Shown here piece by piece: positions 23,347 through 36,370 of a stretch of DNA of 64,000 nucleotides. The stretch is from Homalodisca vitripennis. Its lineage: Eukaryota > Arthropoda > Insecta > Hemiptera > Cicadellidae. Position 1 is the first letter of the stretch, and every line of letters begins with the position of its first letter. The stretch is from NCBI RefSeq assembly GCF_021130785.1, contig NC_060214.1:105746001-105810000 (forward strand). Reading direction: 5' to 3'. The notes under the pieces were generated by a model. It was not told the origin of the DNA and made no database searches. It saw only the letters and a program-made list of their open reading frames with translations. The translations under genes were made by a program, and so were the position numbers.

Positions 23347-25400
23347 GTTGTTTTTTTTTCAAGTATCTTCCTCTTTTGGAACGATTTGAGGTCAGTAATG
23401 GAAGGGCGAATAAAAATTATATTTTCTCGTGTTTATGACATATGTTATCAGTATTGAATCAAGATTGGGCAAAGTCGTTTTTATTCAGTACGTTAACGTA
23501 GTCCCATTACATGTTATACTCATCACTTACAAACTTTAAATTTATATTCAAGAGTTAAAATGTGTCCAGTATATTAAAGTTTCAGAATAAAACTTTACCA
23601 AGCGCAAAAAACTTTAAAATTATCCCCATGATCTTTTTACATCAAAATGTATGTATCTGAACATCCTAATAAAAATAAAACATTTTAAACGATGTTTTGT
23701 CCTTTTTGGAATTATTTTGAGTATTCTCATTATCTAGTAAGCATTTTGTTATTATTTATTGCATATAAGTGCCAGTCTATTGTCATACACTATTATTACT
23801 CACATTTTCCTGAAGAGCGTTTTGACCATCGTGACCAAAGACAGTTAATAAACCATACCGAACTGTCCTGTACATGTACCAGTAGGATAATGTGGGTTGA
23901 TTATTAAATATAATTTTGAGTGTCTCAAAGCAATAAGGTACAATTCTACTATTTTTCATTTCGTCTAGCAGTCAAGGAATTTTACCTGGACATAATTTGA
24001 AAGTTAATGACATTTTTAGTGTTGTTTGGAGAAGTGTAAGGATGTAGTACATGAGACTTACACCTAATATCCCTCCTGGAAAATTCATGGGGCCAATAAA
24101 CCGTGATTTCCTTAACCTTTTTCAGGTTGTTGCTTCTAATACGAAAATTATATCACAAATCATATTGACAAAAAATCATTGATGCAGTAAAAAGTTAAAA
24201 AAACTAAAGTTTTTTTTAAGTCTCGTAGGTAACGAGAGACGTCCCACTCAATTTAGTCAAAATTTCTTATAACTTATAAATTGACTAAAATACATTTCTC
24301 CGACTTCTACTTTCGATTTTTCATCATATCTGTATATATTATGTATATTCCTACCTTATTACCATCCACTCTTAACCCATTCTAAGCTCTTCTCTGAAAA
24401 ATCTGTATCAGTGCTAAAATAAATTAGTTTTGAAATTGAAGCTCTCAAGGCCTTCCATTGCACAATAAATGTGTGACAAAACATTTAAAAAACCAAACCT
24501 TTAGTTAATAAAACAAACCAAATTAATAACATAAATCGTACGCAAAATCACACTCAAGTGGTTGTACATAATTTTATTGTTTGCATAGTTTGTTTGTTTT
24601 TTAATTATATGTTCTCAAGTTTAAGATTATATGATGTTACAGATAATAAAATAACGAGATTGTTTGTAAAATTGCAACTCTAATAAGGGTTACAATCCAC
24701 ATTAAGTGAAATATATTTTAAAAAAATTATAATTAATAATATTAGTAGCTAATAGTCATTAATTTCAGGTAAAAATTACGAATCCAAATACCATAAATAG
24801 ATACAAATCTAGAAGTTTTTTTATTTCTTTAAAAATTTTCTATGTCTTTTTAACGACTACTGAATAATTTGCAGTGCTTACTAAAAAATAGGTATATCAT
24901 ACACATTATTAATCGAACAATATTATAACTTTGAATGGAGCCTATTATGTACTCGATATTTAAACTATTTTTGTATTTACGTAATGAATTTCACTGAAAA
25001 AAATTTATATAAAACCTCTTATCAAACTTTTGATCATCAAGTTCAATAAACCATTCACAACATTAAAACATATTAAAAATATGCTCTGGAAACCAAGGTA
25101 GCTAAACCTTACTCCTAGTAAGAAGTATGAATTTACTTATAAAACGATTAAAAAATTATTAAATTATTAACTATTAAATAAGATGTTGTATTAAAATACA
25201 CTCACCAACTTTAAATGCAACATTAAAAACGAACAACGTGGGCTAGAGGGCAAACCCGACACAAATGTGTGCTAGTTAAAACTGAACTTATCTACTTCAA
25301 ACACGAAACTACAGATTGCTGCAAGTAAACGCTTGTACATGTTCGGTCATGTACGTTTGTAAACCAGAGAAAGGTTGGCCGTCCCTAGTATTTATTCCAT
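23347..25400. other. AT-rich intergenic stretch
   Basis: No gene was recognised. An imperfect GTCTCGT/ACGAGAGAC inverted repeat lies at about 24221-24241. Confidence 0.4.
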
Positions 25401-25404
25401 GAAA

Positions 25405-25455
25405 TATCGATAGTAAAAACAATCGATGCAAGTCGCAACCATCCGAATATCGATA
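25405..25455. promoter_or_regulatory. Pair of TATCGATA palindromes (DRE-like)
   Basis: Perfect TATCGATA at 25405-25412 and 25448-25455, with an ATCGAT between them. In Drosophila this 8-mer is the DNA replication-related element bound by DREF/BEAF at broadly expressed promoters. Here it sits in a GC-richer patch (25230-25460) without an obvious attached gene. The nearest open frame downstream is at 26076. Function is inferred from the motif alone. Confidence 0.35.
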
Positions 25456-26075
25456 CTAAGAAAAATACTTCATTACGTTCCACTGACTTTAGAAAATAAA
25501 CCTCTTTTGGTTTGGCGGGAAAGACATATACAATTTGTGAAATGTTTATAAGAAAACTGATTTCCGAAACGTAAATAAAATGAAATAAAAATATTTAAAC
25601 TGATAACAATTTAAAATTAATTATTAGGAGCAAAGTTATGCGATTGGTTAGTGGAGGAAGGTAATTTACCTCCACACTACATACTAAAATTAGTTACCAA
25701 ACAACAATTTTGATAACATCTTAAAGACGAATTATTAGGAAAAAATAGCATCGGAATAATCGGTATATATTTGAACATTCTACGAAATTGCTGTTGATTC
25801 TATTTTAAAATTGTGTTTCAGAAACAGTGAACTACTACTACTAACTGCTATTAAAAATACAGATAAAGAACATAATATTTTAACTTCATCAGACTTGTCC
25901 CCTTCAAAAATTTGTACATCTTCCATTTATAAATACAAAGTAACCACCTATTTATATTCATACTAAAGTAAATTCTAAATAGCAAAAGTTATAAAATATT
26001 TTCTTATGTTAGTACAGTTACAATACTTAAGATTTCAATAATATTTGTTAAATAATGCATTAATCCAGTAATAAA

Positions 26076-26321
26076 ATGGCATCTGTAGGGCTGATTTTTC
26101 TTTTTATATATGTTTCTAGTATTTTTGTTTTTCAGTGTCCGGAGGAGCATGCATTCTTCGAAACTAATCGTTACAGCAGGCTAAGAAAATTTAAAATTCC
26201 TTATTGGATAAATCTTATCCAAAGAGAAGAAAATCTAGGAAAAACCTTAGGAAGAAAATCGCTTTATATACTACTGATATTTTTGGTATTAGGACTTTAT
26301 CTATTTGGATTGGCCACGTAA
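26076..26321 (+). CDS. Hypothetical small two-hydrophobic-segment protein
   Basis: An 81-codon frame not recognised as any family. Residues 1-21 (MASVGLIFLFIYVSSIFVFQ...) look like a signal peptide or membrane segment. The middle is charged (RYSRLRKFKIPYW, NLIQREENLGK). The last 20 residues (SLYILLIFLVLGLYLFGLA) form a second hydrophobic segment. The stop falls in the first copy of a 68-bp tandem duplication. ATG context (AATAAAATGG) is acceptable. No splice structure or poly(A) support was found, and such a frame can arise by chance in T-rich DNA. Confidence 0.22.
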   Translation: MASVGLIFLFIYVSSIFVFQCPEEHAFFETNRYSRLRKFKIPYWINLIQREENLGKTLGRKSLYILLIFLVLGLYLFGLAT

Positions 26322-26443
26322 AATAAATTAAATTTTTATAAAACCACCATTTACATCTTTGGTTAAAAATATTTTGATTGGCCACGTAAAATAAATTAGA
26401 TTTTTATAAAACTACCATTTACGTCTTTGGTTAAAAATAATTA
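26308..26443. repeat. 68-bp tandem duplication
   Basis: Two near-identical copies begin with GATTGGCCACGTAAAATAAA at 26308 and 26376 and differ at a few bases. Confidence 0.85.
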
Positions 26444-26702
26444 ACAATGTTAAAGTTCAAAGCAGTATGGTACACAACTACCCAGGATGTCTGATATTAC
26501 GTTATACATGAAAAATTCCTTTTTGGTTGAGGAAATTTCGGAGTATTTTTATTATGTTGATTGCATAATATGCTAACAAAGGTCTCTCAGAATTTCGGTG
26601 AATTTCGTCTTTCAGAACGATATCAATTAAATGATCAGTTATTCTTACTATTAGAAGCGTGATTGTTTTTTTCAACACAACATTTGCGCCAAATATATAC
26701 AC

Positions 26703-28144
<1,442 letters not shown>

Positions 28145-28492
28145 GTGGGAATCAACCGAATTGGAGTTTTACGTTTAGTATGGCACATTTTGGGTCTTCG
28201 TCATGAAAATCCTTGTAAATTTCAAATTCTTCCACAGTGTCAAGCGTTCGACCTGTGTCACATGCGTGAACGACCTCTAGACCATCATCAATGTCGTGGT
28301 TACTTTAAAAAATATGTTGCGCGAGCGATACATTTTGTTTATTTGCCCGATGTAAATTCTGTTACATTCTCCATATTTTAACTTATATACACCAGTTCTG
28401 ACAATTTTTACTCTTCTTAACATCCTGTACAAAAGATTACAAGATTCGAGGGTAAACTTTGCCTTAAAACATCCAATAGAACTCGTACTCAT
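28145..28492 (-). pseudogene. Penelope-like element GIY-YIG endonuclease remnant
   Basis: The minus strand reads TGVYKLKYGECNRIYIGQIN, the GIY...YIG core of the C-terminal endonuclease of Penelope-like elements (family SGVYKLTCxxCxxxYIGQT). After a frameshift it continues TLDTVEEFEIYKDFHDEDPK and CAILNVKLQF, matching the family's C-terminal LNxLEEFEIYK...ILN block. The frameshift and missing catalytic surroundings make it a pseudogene. No reverse transcriptase part was found upstream. Confidence 0.7.
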
Positions 28493-28951
28493 TTACACAA
28501 ATTTTCAGTTTAAATGATGTATTGAGTAAGTCTACACAACTGCTGATATATGATGATCTATGTTGATTTTGGAACGCCGGGATTAAAACGAAACGGTCTA
28601 CTGATATAATCACTGAATATAATCAGTTCTTGTACGGTTAGATCTCATAAATAACAAACAATACTGGGCAAAGTGGAGTAGTACAGAATATGTTAACTGC
28701 TAGACTGGAGTAAAATTATTGTTGGGGTTGAAGTTCACGTCCTATGCACCCCTTCCCACCCTTGAATGGTTCTCAAAGAATCACACCCAAAGTCTATGTA
28801 CTTGTATAAGTAACAGTTTGGTTTTATTTAAGCACCAGTTCAACAAGTAATACTATATAAATTTTCTATTTTTAACTTCACGGAATGGTACCACATTTTA
28901 ATGGTATATGAAATTAAGTAAAAGAACAGTCTAATTTGAAAAAGCAATAGC

Positions 28952-29235
28952 CATGGTGGGAAGGGTTTATTCAAGGCAAAAGATGAGTTTAGGTTCATCC
29001 ACCTTCTGCTCACTGCAGCGTCTGAAATCTGATACTGTCACAGACTTGACTCCTGGAATTTGGGTCCATGTCCGTCAGAAGAGAGAAAAAAGTCGGCGAC
29101 GAAGACTAGATCTTCATCTAGATTACGATGGATGGCTACTGGCAAAGCAGGTAGAACCACTGTAGTCTTAGTGTCGCGATGCATGGGGTTCGTTTTGGCC
29201 TTTTTTGTCTCTTCAGACGGATGTAAACTCACCAT
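28952..29235 (+). repeat. Dispersed repeat family copy 1 (GTGGGAAGGGTT...GCAGCGTCTG)
   Basis: Starts CATGGTGGGAAGGGTTTATT and contains CACTGCAGCGTCTGAAATCT and GACTCCTGGAAT. Related copies lie at 33866-33960 and 36143-36370. Inverted pieces inside (GTCAGAAGAGA near 29070, TCTCTTCAGAC near 29210) suggest a foldback-type element. Confidence 0.5.
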
Positions 29236-29980
29236 TTGTGGTAAAAGCTAAATATAATTATGTATATAAAATAAATGTGAAAAATCTAAAATTAAGTAAC
29301 TAAGTAGAATTAATTGTGAAAATATTATATTTATTTTCTGTAATACTAATATTATCCCCAATTTCCAAAAATCACCTCATAATTAGGTATATAGTGATTA
29401 GTATATGTTTACCTTTTTCCACAGTTAAATATATAAGATTGTATTATTTTTCCATTGTTCGGTTAATATCTCGAAACATGTTAATTGATTTCAGAAATAA
29501 GTTTCATATGGAATATAGCGATCTTATTGACTTCAAAATAGGTGCCTCTGTTTTTACAAGTTCAATTTGTTTAAAGTTGTAAGTTGGAACTGTAAAATAT
29601 TCCAAATTCTTTTTAATATAATTTAAAGAGATTATATGAAATTGAGAGATTATATTATTGTAAAATAAATCAAGATGTTTTAATATTCACTCCAAATAAA
29701 AAACTAAAATATTTTTTTTATTCGAGAGATATGGGTTGATAAATAAAATAATCAACTTGATTATCAACGATGATCTGCACTGTAAGAGGGATTTTTTTGG
29801 TCTTTATTTTCTTAATGAAAGACCTACAGCATCCATTTAGCTAAAGTTCTTGACTGCCTAATTTTATTTCCTAGATCGAAGGCTGCTTTTCAGCTTTTAG
29901 AACCCGCGAATTGACAACACATATCAGTTCCAATATCATGTTTTATAGGGTAGAGACTGTTTAAAAACTTTTGATACACG
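29236..29980. other. AT-rich stretch, nothing recognised
   Basis: Only chance frames. Confidence 0.4.
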
Positions 29981-29984
29981 ATAC

Positions 29985-30570
29985 GTGTTTGAAGGACCTT
30001 CATACACACTTAGTTGAAGAGCATCTAGACTCATAAACATCCGTTTTGACTTACGAGCCCACATTACATCGAGAACTTTTAGGTATTTTACCATTTGACC
30101 TTCAGGCATTTTTCTAGCAAACGTAGATCTGCCAAAGTCTGGGAACTGGTTTTCATTTCCAAATTATATACCAGTATGTTTAATACACCTCCTGAGCAAG
30201 TAATTTTTGTAATACGAGAAATGCCGTCTACCAACGGAAGACCCGATTAGCACTAAAAATATTTTTTTTAGTGTTGTACGGTAAAATTTTTAATGTTCCA
30301 ATCAAAAAAGCGAAATAATTTACTATATTAAAGAGATATAGATGGACAAAGACGAGACTCAACTTCCAGGAAAGTGTAAAAACTAAGAAAACAACGATGA
30401 TCAGAACTGTAACGTTGATGCATTATCGTGTTTGAAGGACCTTCATAAACACTTAGTTGCAGAGCATCTAGACTCAAAAATTTCTTTTTTGACATATGAG
30501 CCCACATTAAATTAAGAATTTGTAGCTATTTTACCATTTGACCTTCAGGCATTTTTTTAGCGACCGTAGA
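29985..30570. repeat. Direct repeat of ~145 bp, two copies about 440 bp apart
   Basis: Copies at about 29985-30132 and 30428-30570 share CGTGTTTGAAGGACCTTCAT near their start and TTTACCATTTGACCTTCAGG near their end. They differ at many positions, so the duplication is old. Confidence 0.75.
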
Positions 30571-33500
30571 ATATTTATTAATGAGATAAATGTTTTTTTA
30601 ATGCGTACCTTATGAAATATCACAATTTACAAAGTTTAACATAATAATAATCGACAAGCAACATTAAAATGAAAGTAGTGATATAAATTCAGATCTCAAA
30701 CTGTCCAAAAGAAAGCCAAGGTGTCCGGCGTCGGCGTTAAATGATTGAGATGAAGTCTCGACTTCATGCCTTCTCGAGGGCATTGTGTTTTTGTTTGTCT
30801 CCTTCGGATCAGGTAAAAAAACGTGTTAACATAATATGGGTGACTATTGAATACTGATTCATAGTGTTTAGTGAGATAACGAACCCACTGGGAGAAAGGA
30901 GGCGCCATAGATCTGACGTTGATTTGTTGCTACTGTTGTTGGTGGGAGGGGAGAGTGATGAGTGGTGTGTAAGGGTGGGAGGGGGAGGGCGAAGATACCC
31001 CCGGCGAGGTGCCATGTAGTAATAAATTCCTAATTAGCGGAAGTCTCATAAATCGGACCCATTCTTACAGCCTTTTGAAAATAAATCATTTCTTACATAT
31101 TTTTCAAGGACAACATTGTTAAAATATTACTACCACAAATAAAATATATATTTCTCTATTACGAAATAAATATGAATAATTTTTTATTTCTAATGTTTAC
31201 TAATCCAAAATTTTAGTAAACAAATCGCAGGAAATAAAAAATTTTATTTGAGAAAATATGAAATGCACAACAGGTTTTATAAAGTATTTGCTTTGTTTGA
31301 GAAATACGAAAAAGATTTGGATAGAAAAACGCATGTTTTTGAGAATAAACTGAAAATAAGACACAATTCTTAGGTATTTTTTAATAAAACTATAATAATG
31401 ATGATTTTTGAGACAGTTATTTTTTAACGGTACTTTCATGTAATATTGATTTTGATGCATTCAGACCTCTATTAATCATTGTAAAAATGTATAGAAACTT
31501 GATATACATGATATACATACAGAGAATAATTATCTCGTTCTTACCACCAAGTCTTTCCTACTGTCAAGCTATATATACAATGGGAGTTTAGTTAGTCAAA
31601 AAATCATTTCACTTTCAAATTAGTTTTTTTGTCTTGACTAAATTATACGCACCACTTTAGTTTTTTTTATCATGAGAAAAAAGCACTAGTAGATAGACTT
31701 TTTTTGTATTTGTAACTAAAGATGTCCAAATCTTTGAGAAGAAGAGAAGGAAACGGTCGTAATGAATTATAGATAAGAGATAGCTGTTGTTTGAGGGTCA
31801 ATGTACTCAGAAGAAGGAATACCGAACCATTGTACGAGTTTCTGCTTCACTCAATGATCGGCCACATTAACTCTTTTAGCCCTGGCCATTATATCAAGTG
31901 ATGTTGGAAAAATGTCTTATTAGAGAAATATGTGTTTTGTAAAAAAAACTCATAACTAGGCTATTTTTTATATTTCAAGCAAATTCTTTTTTACTTTTTG
32001 TAGTTCAGAAGCATATGAAAAATACTATCCTGAAATTATTTTAGTTTTTAATATATATATATATAATAAATAACAAATTTTTAATTTAAAGTTTGTTGAT
32101 GAAAACTATACAGCTAACACGATATTTGACACACAAATATATATTTATTTTATGTTAAATCTAATTCTTATTCTAATGAAACAAAACAGGTCTATTTTAT
32201 GCACAAGTTGACCAACATAAATTTTTGTAAGGGCGTGTCACTTTTCCTTTGTCATTTTTGTGTAAGTAAATGTAACACAAGCGTTGAAATTCATAGTACT
32301 TAACACCAAAGTTATTTCTGATCAAACTTTTTATAGCGTATATTTAAAAATTAAAAAAAAAACACTTTTAATGAAATATGTTTTCAGAAATGTCAAGACA
32401 GCTGTCACTCAAATCGTTGTCAATGCCCACATCCACGCCACTTGCAACTAAGTTAGTATTGGTGTATTTCCGACTGAAGGAGACTTCAAACGATTCCTTT
32501 TGCTCGTATAAAAATAAAATAAGTAATAATATATTTTTAATTGCCGTACTTTATACTATTTTAACTTAATAACTTTTAAAAAAGTGGAATATTCACAACG
32601 TAGTGAAATACAGCTGTATGCAACAATCAATGAGCAGTCAGCTGAGATGAATAGCAATTCCTCAATCATAGACTGTCAAAATACGAAATCAAAGCTTTAC
32701 GAACAATTATATTTCTATGCAATTAATCTTTTAACACAAGTCTGTGGAATTTCATAGAGTTTGGTAAAATAGGTGGCTAGTAAAATAATGAAAAGTGCCC
32801 GTCCGCACTAAACGGACGTCGGGGTTAAAAGGGTTAAATACTTATCCATGGCTCAATAAATGTCAGCTGTTTTGTAGATATCCATCTGCTCGCAACTTTT
32901 GTAGTGATTGCGGTTGAAAGGCCAGGTATAGTCGCTTCGCACGCACGCACGCACGCCCTCCGACACTCACGAGCGCAGAGGGTCGGGACCAACCTGACCC
33001 CATTTGCCACTCTTACAACCACGAATCAGTAATACACTGAGACACTATCAGTGTGTTGTACGTTGTTTGGTATCATTTCTCTCGTTATGACGTCAAAAAT
33101 TTCTATATATACAAATCACTTACGAATTAAATAAAAATGATGAAAATTGGATTTGATTGAGTTAGTGCCCCTAGTGACTAACAGGGTGGAAATAGAGCCG
33201 GTCCTAAGGTGCGCCTAAATTAGCACCCCCTGCCATGACGTCAAAGCCCGAGGGGTGCTAAAGTAACGTCCCTGGTCCGAATCCCCGCACTTTGGTGTTT
33301 GGGGCCTGCGCGTGTGTGAGTATGAATCTACCCCGGCCCTTACACAACTCCTAATTGCTAATAATATACCTGTTTTTTCAACATGGTATAATCAATCTTA
33401 GGGTTTCTTCCCAACAAGAGGTTTGAATTGGGGATGATCGGGTAACAGGTTTCTATTGCAAATTTTGACTAGCTCCGGAAGGGGGGGGAGTGGATGGCAC

Positions 33501-33865
33501 CTACTTACCTTTTATTAAGGGTAGATAAACCATCCACAGGTTACATTTTGGTTATTATTTATTGATAATTTGTTGAGAAGGATGTGTATTAATAAAGCAG
33601 ACTGTTACTTTCTTTTATAAAATGATTATCCTAATACAATAATGTTTGTAAACCAAATAATTACTTCTTGTTGAGAATTAACTGTCTTAACTTAGTTACC
33701 CTCATTACCGAAAATGATCATACTTCTCTAGGTTATTTCTAAACACATTGGTTCGATATTAAGTAGTATTCCTATTATAACTATAATATATAATTTCAAA
33801 AGTCACAAAAATCTGGTGGACATCCTAGCGATGAACCAATGAGCCAACCTACGAATAACGTAGCT
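30571..33865. other. Intergenic stretch with GC-rich patches
   Basis: A GC-richer block at 30710-31015 holds an ATGAAGT/ACTTCAT hairpin. A short (CACG)n run lies near 32940. A GC-rich block at 33160-33345 looks like the end of an interspersed repeat but has no coding frame. The rest is AT-rich. No gene was recognised. Confidence 0.35.
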
Positions 33866-33960
33866 ATGGTGGGAAGGGTTGATTCAATTAGAATTTTGTG
33901 TTTAGCCCCAGTGCACCTTGCTCTTATAGCAGCGTCTGGTATCTGACTCCTGGAATATGC
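33866..33960 (+). repeat. Dispersed repeat family copy 2
   Basis: Begins CTATGGTGGGAAGGGTTGAT and contains GCAGCGTCTGGTATCTGACT. It is similar to the copies at 28952 and 36143. Confidence 0.5.
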
Positions 33961-34002
33961 GGAGTAAAACGAATTTTTACATCACAGACAACTAGACTCA
34001 AT

Positions 34003-34415
34003 TGCCGATTCTAGCTCCGGATTCACCAGATGGCTGATGGGGCTGGGGAGGGATCGGGTTAAGCAAGTGATTGCCTTGATCACTGGACACGGCCACTTCA
34101 GGAAACACCTAAACACTCTAGGTTTACGAAATGAGGACTCGGAGTGTAGACTCTGCAATAAGTCTGAAGAGACTGCAAAACACATAATACTGGACTGTGA
34201 GAGACTGGGAGCAAGGAGAAGGGCTCTTTTCGGTGATAAACAACCAGGCGACGAACCAGATGCTAGTATCGGGGAAAAGCTTCTTAGCCTAATTAAGGGC
34301 ACGAAGATAGGCTTACCCCTCTAACATCAAAGGGGCACACAATAAGCTCAGGTTGACGTGTGAGGATCTAGGAATCCACCCCAATATCCCAAAGGAAAAA
34401 AAAAAAAAAAAAAAA
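34003..34415 (+). mobile_element. 5'-truncated LINE insertion with poly(A) tail and target duplication
   Basis: A short insertion is bracketed by the 12-bp direct repeat ACTAGACTCAAT at 33991-34002 and 34416-34427. It ends in a run of about 21 A residues (34395-34415). Inside, a frame to TAA at 34324 reads ITGHGHFRKHLNTLGL and CRLCNKSEETAKHIILDCER, the classic C-terminal RNase H/zinc-knuckle-like end of jockey-type ORF2 proteins. The intact frame and clean target duplication point to a recent retrotransposition, cut short at the 5' end as is usual for LINEs. Confidence 0.9.
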
Positions 34416-34427
34416 ACTAGACTCAAT

Positions 34428-35340
34428 GGCGCACCCAGAATCTTCTCTGGGGGGTTTCCGAAACACCGGAGAGTTGGGGGTACGGCAAAACATCCCATAC
34501 TAGCGTGAGGGGGAGGGTCCGGGGGATCTCCCCCCGGAAAACTTTGAAATACCAGGTCATAAAATCTTTAAAAATTAATACTATCAGGTCATAGTGTATA
34601 AAGGTTACAGTAAAATCAGTCTACTACTAATAACCAGGGGAAGCTTATACATGGAATATTAAAATCTTCTGTGACACACACAGTTTACATGCAATGTATG
34701 TAGCTAAAAAAAATTGTTAATCATAAGATTTAAAAAAAATGTTGAAAAATATGTTAAGTAAGAAATCAATATCAAAGCTAAATCTTGATGTCTACTCTTG
34801 GATCAAAAAGTACAAATATCCGAGTTTGAAAGTTGACCACAAACTAACTAATACAGCTACAATAAGGAGGGTAATATTATAAAGTTAGCTTATGTATTTA
34901 TATGTTTCTATATATTACACTGTCCACTAAGATAACTTTCAGATTTTACTTCGATAACAGTACAAATACCATATTTTCAATCAAACTCAAACTGTGAAAA
35001 CTCATAACTCGGAAGTTTGTGATCTGATTAAGACCAAATATCTATTCAAGATACTCGTGTACTGTAATTGTAATTGCGCTAGGTAAACTTATGAATAGTA
35101 TGAAAACAATTTGTTATTAAATTACCTCGATAACCTTTATTCTTGACCATGTAGTACACAAAATTCGGCATTAGTCACATTATAAAGCTTGGTCATCTTG
35201 AGCGTGCAATCTTATAAAGCAATAATTAAAACTTTTAACTTTTAACACATACTATATTGAGCAATTTTTGTTAATTCACTGTAACCGGTAACTGATCGTG
35301 GTAATGCGCTATTGCCAGACTGCCGAGGGCGGAGTTGTTT
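34428..35340. other. AT-rich intergenic stretch
   Basis: The first ~130 bp (34430-34560) are GC-rich and repeat-like; the rest is AT-rich. No gene was recognised. Confidence 0.4.
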
Positions 35341-35387
35341 CGTAGTGACAACGAATGACCGCAAACTAACACAGTGGGCCCACAGAA

Positions 35388-35588
35388 ATGTTCAGTCCAC
35401 GGCAACTCACTCACTACTGTGACAACTGGTCACGTCGAGACTTCTGCAAAAGGTACTTTTTGTACCGGTTACTCGAGAGTACAATTTATCGCAAACCGAA
35501 AGTACCCGGTACAGGTCACTGTTACAGATACTTTTACGACACTGTTTACGCTTACCGCTGTAATAAATTGGTAGAAAATAGTGACTAG
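35388..35588 (+). CDS. Unrecognised 66-codon ORF rich in Cys, Tyr and Arg
   Basis: This frame reads MFSPRQLTHYCDNWSRRDFC, then KRYFLYRLLESTIYRKPK and HCYRYFYDTVYAYRC. A second frame of the same length overlaps it from 35374, so only one can be real, if either. The locally higher GC content and repeated CGGTTACT-type words suggest a transposon fragment as easily as a gene. No family was recognised and no splice evidence found. Confidence 0.2.
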   Translation: MFSPRQLTHYCDNWSRRDFCKRYFLYRLLESTIYRKPKVPGTGHCYRYFYDTVYAYRCNKLVENSD

Positions 35589-36142
35589 TTTAGGATCAGC
35601 AGTAACTAGAATGAACTTGTAGCTACAATTTAAGGAACACTCTGTAACGTGTGATTGTGATTCAGTACGAGTTACTGACGTACCGGTTACTGGTAGAAAC
35701 CAGTAGGAACAGTAAGAACTAACCTCACTTTCGTGGTTGAAACGTTATGGTGAAATTAAAGTATTTAGTGGTTTAAACAAATTTTAATTATTATATATGT
35801 GTGCTGCCTTGTATTTCGTAAATTAAAATAAATACAAGGTGTTAATTTGTATATTTGACTTTTATTAATTTCAAAGTGTCAACATAAATGCTATTTTTAG
35901 TAGAAAGAAACTATTCGGTGATCGTTTATTTAGAAATAAAATGCTCTTGGATGGGGGGAGAGCTTCTGTTCGTCCTCCCCCGTCGGCGCGCCCCTGCCCA
36001 GACTACAAAATACAATAATATAGTGCAATCAGGGTTTATTGGTAGTCTCATTGTCTCATCATGCATACAATTGAGTGCACTACGATGTTTCTGACACAAT
36101 CTCTAAGTACGGCGCAGAAAGCTTTCTACATATAACGCACAT

Positions 36143-36370
36143 ATATGGAAGGGTTGATTTTATTTGAATGCTGCGTTTAGCTCCAGTTTGAATGCTGCGT
36201 TTAGCTCCAGTTCACCTTCCTCTTATTGCAGCGTCTGTTATCTGTTTATGAATCTTTTCAGACGAATGTGACTCCAGATTCCAGGAGTCAAGTCTGAGTC
36301 GGTGACAGATACCAGACGCTGCAATAAGAGGAAGGTAAGCTGGAGCAAAAGACAACATTCAAACCTACGA
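36143..36370 (+). repeat. Dispersed repeat family copy 3, foldback form
   Basis: A direct 22-bp duplication (GAATGCTGCGTTTAGCTCCA twice, 36168-36212) is followed by arms of about 45 bp in inverted orientation, about 36199-36243 and 36304-36349. The arms are built on AGCTCCAGTTCACCTTCCTC and TATTGCAGCGTCTG. Similar to 28952-29235 and 33866-33960. Confidence 0.6.

Noticed and set aside
35374..35574. ORF beginning at 35374 as a gene
   Set aside because: Overlaps the frame at 35388 and has a low-complexity Thr/Val composition; at most one is real.
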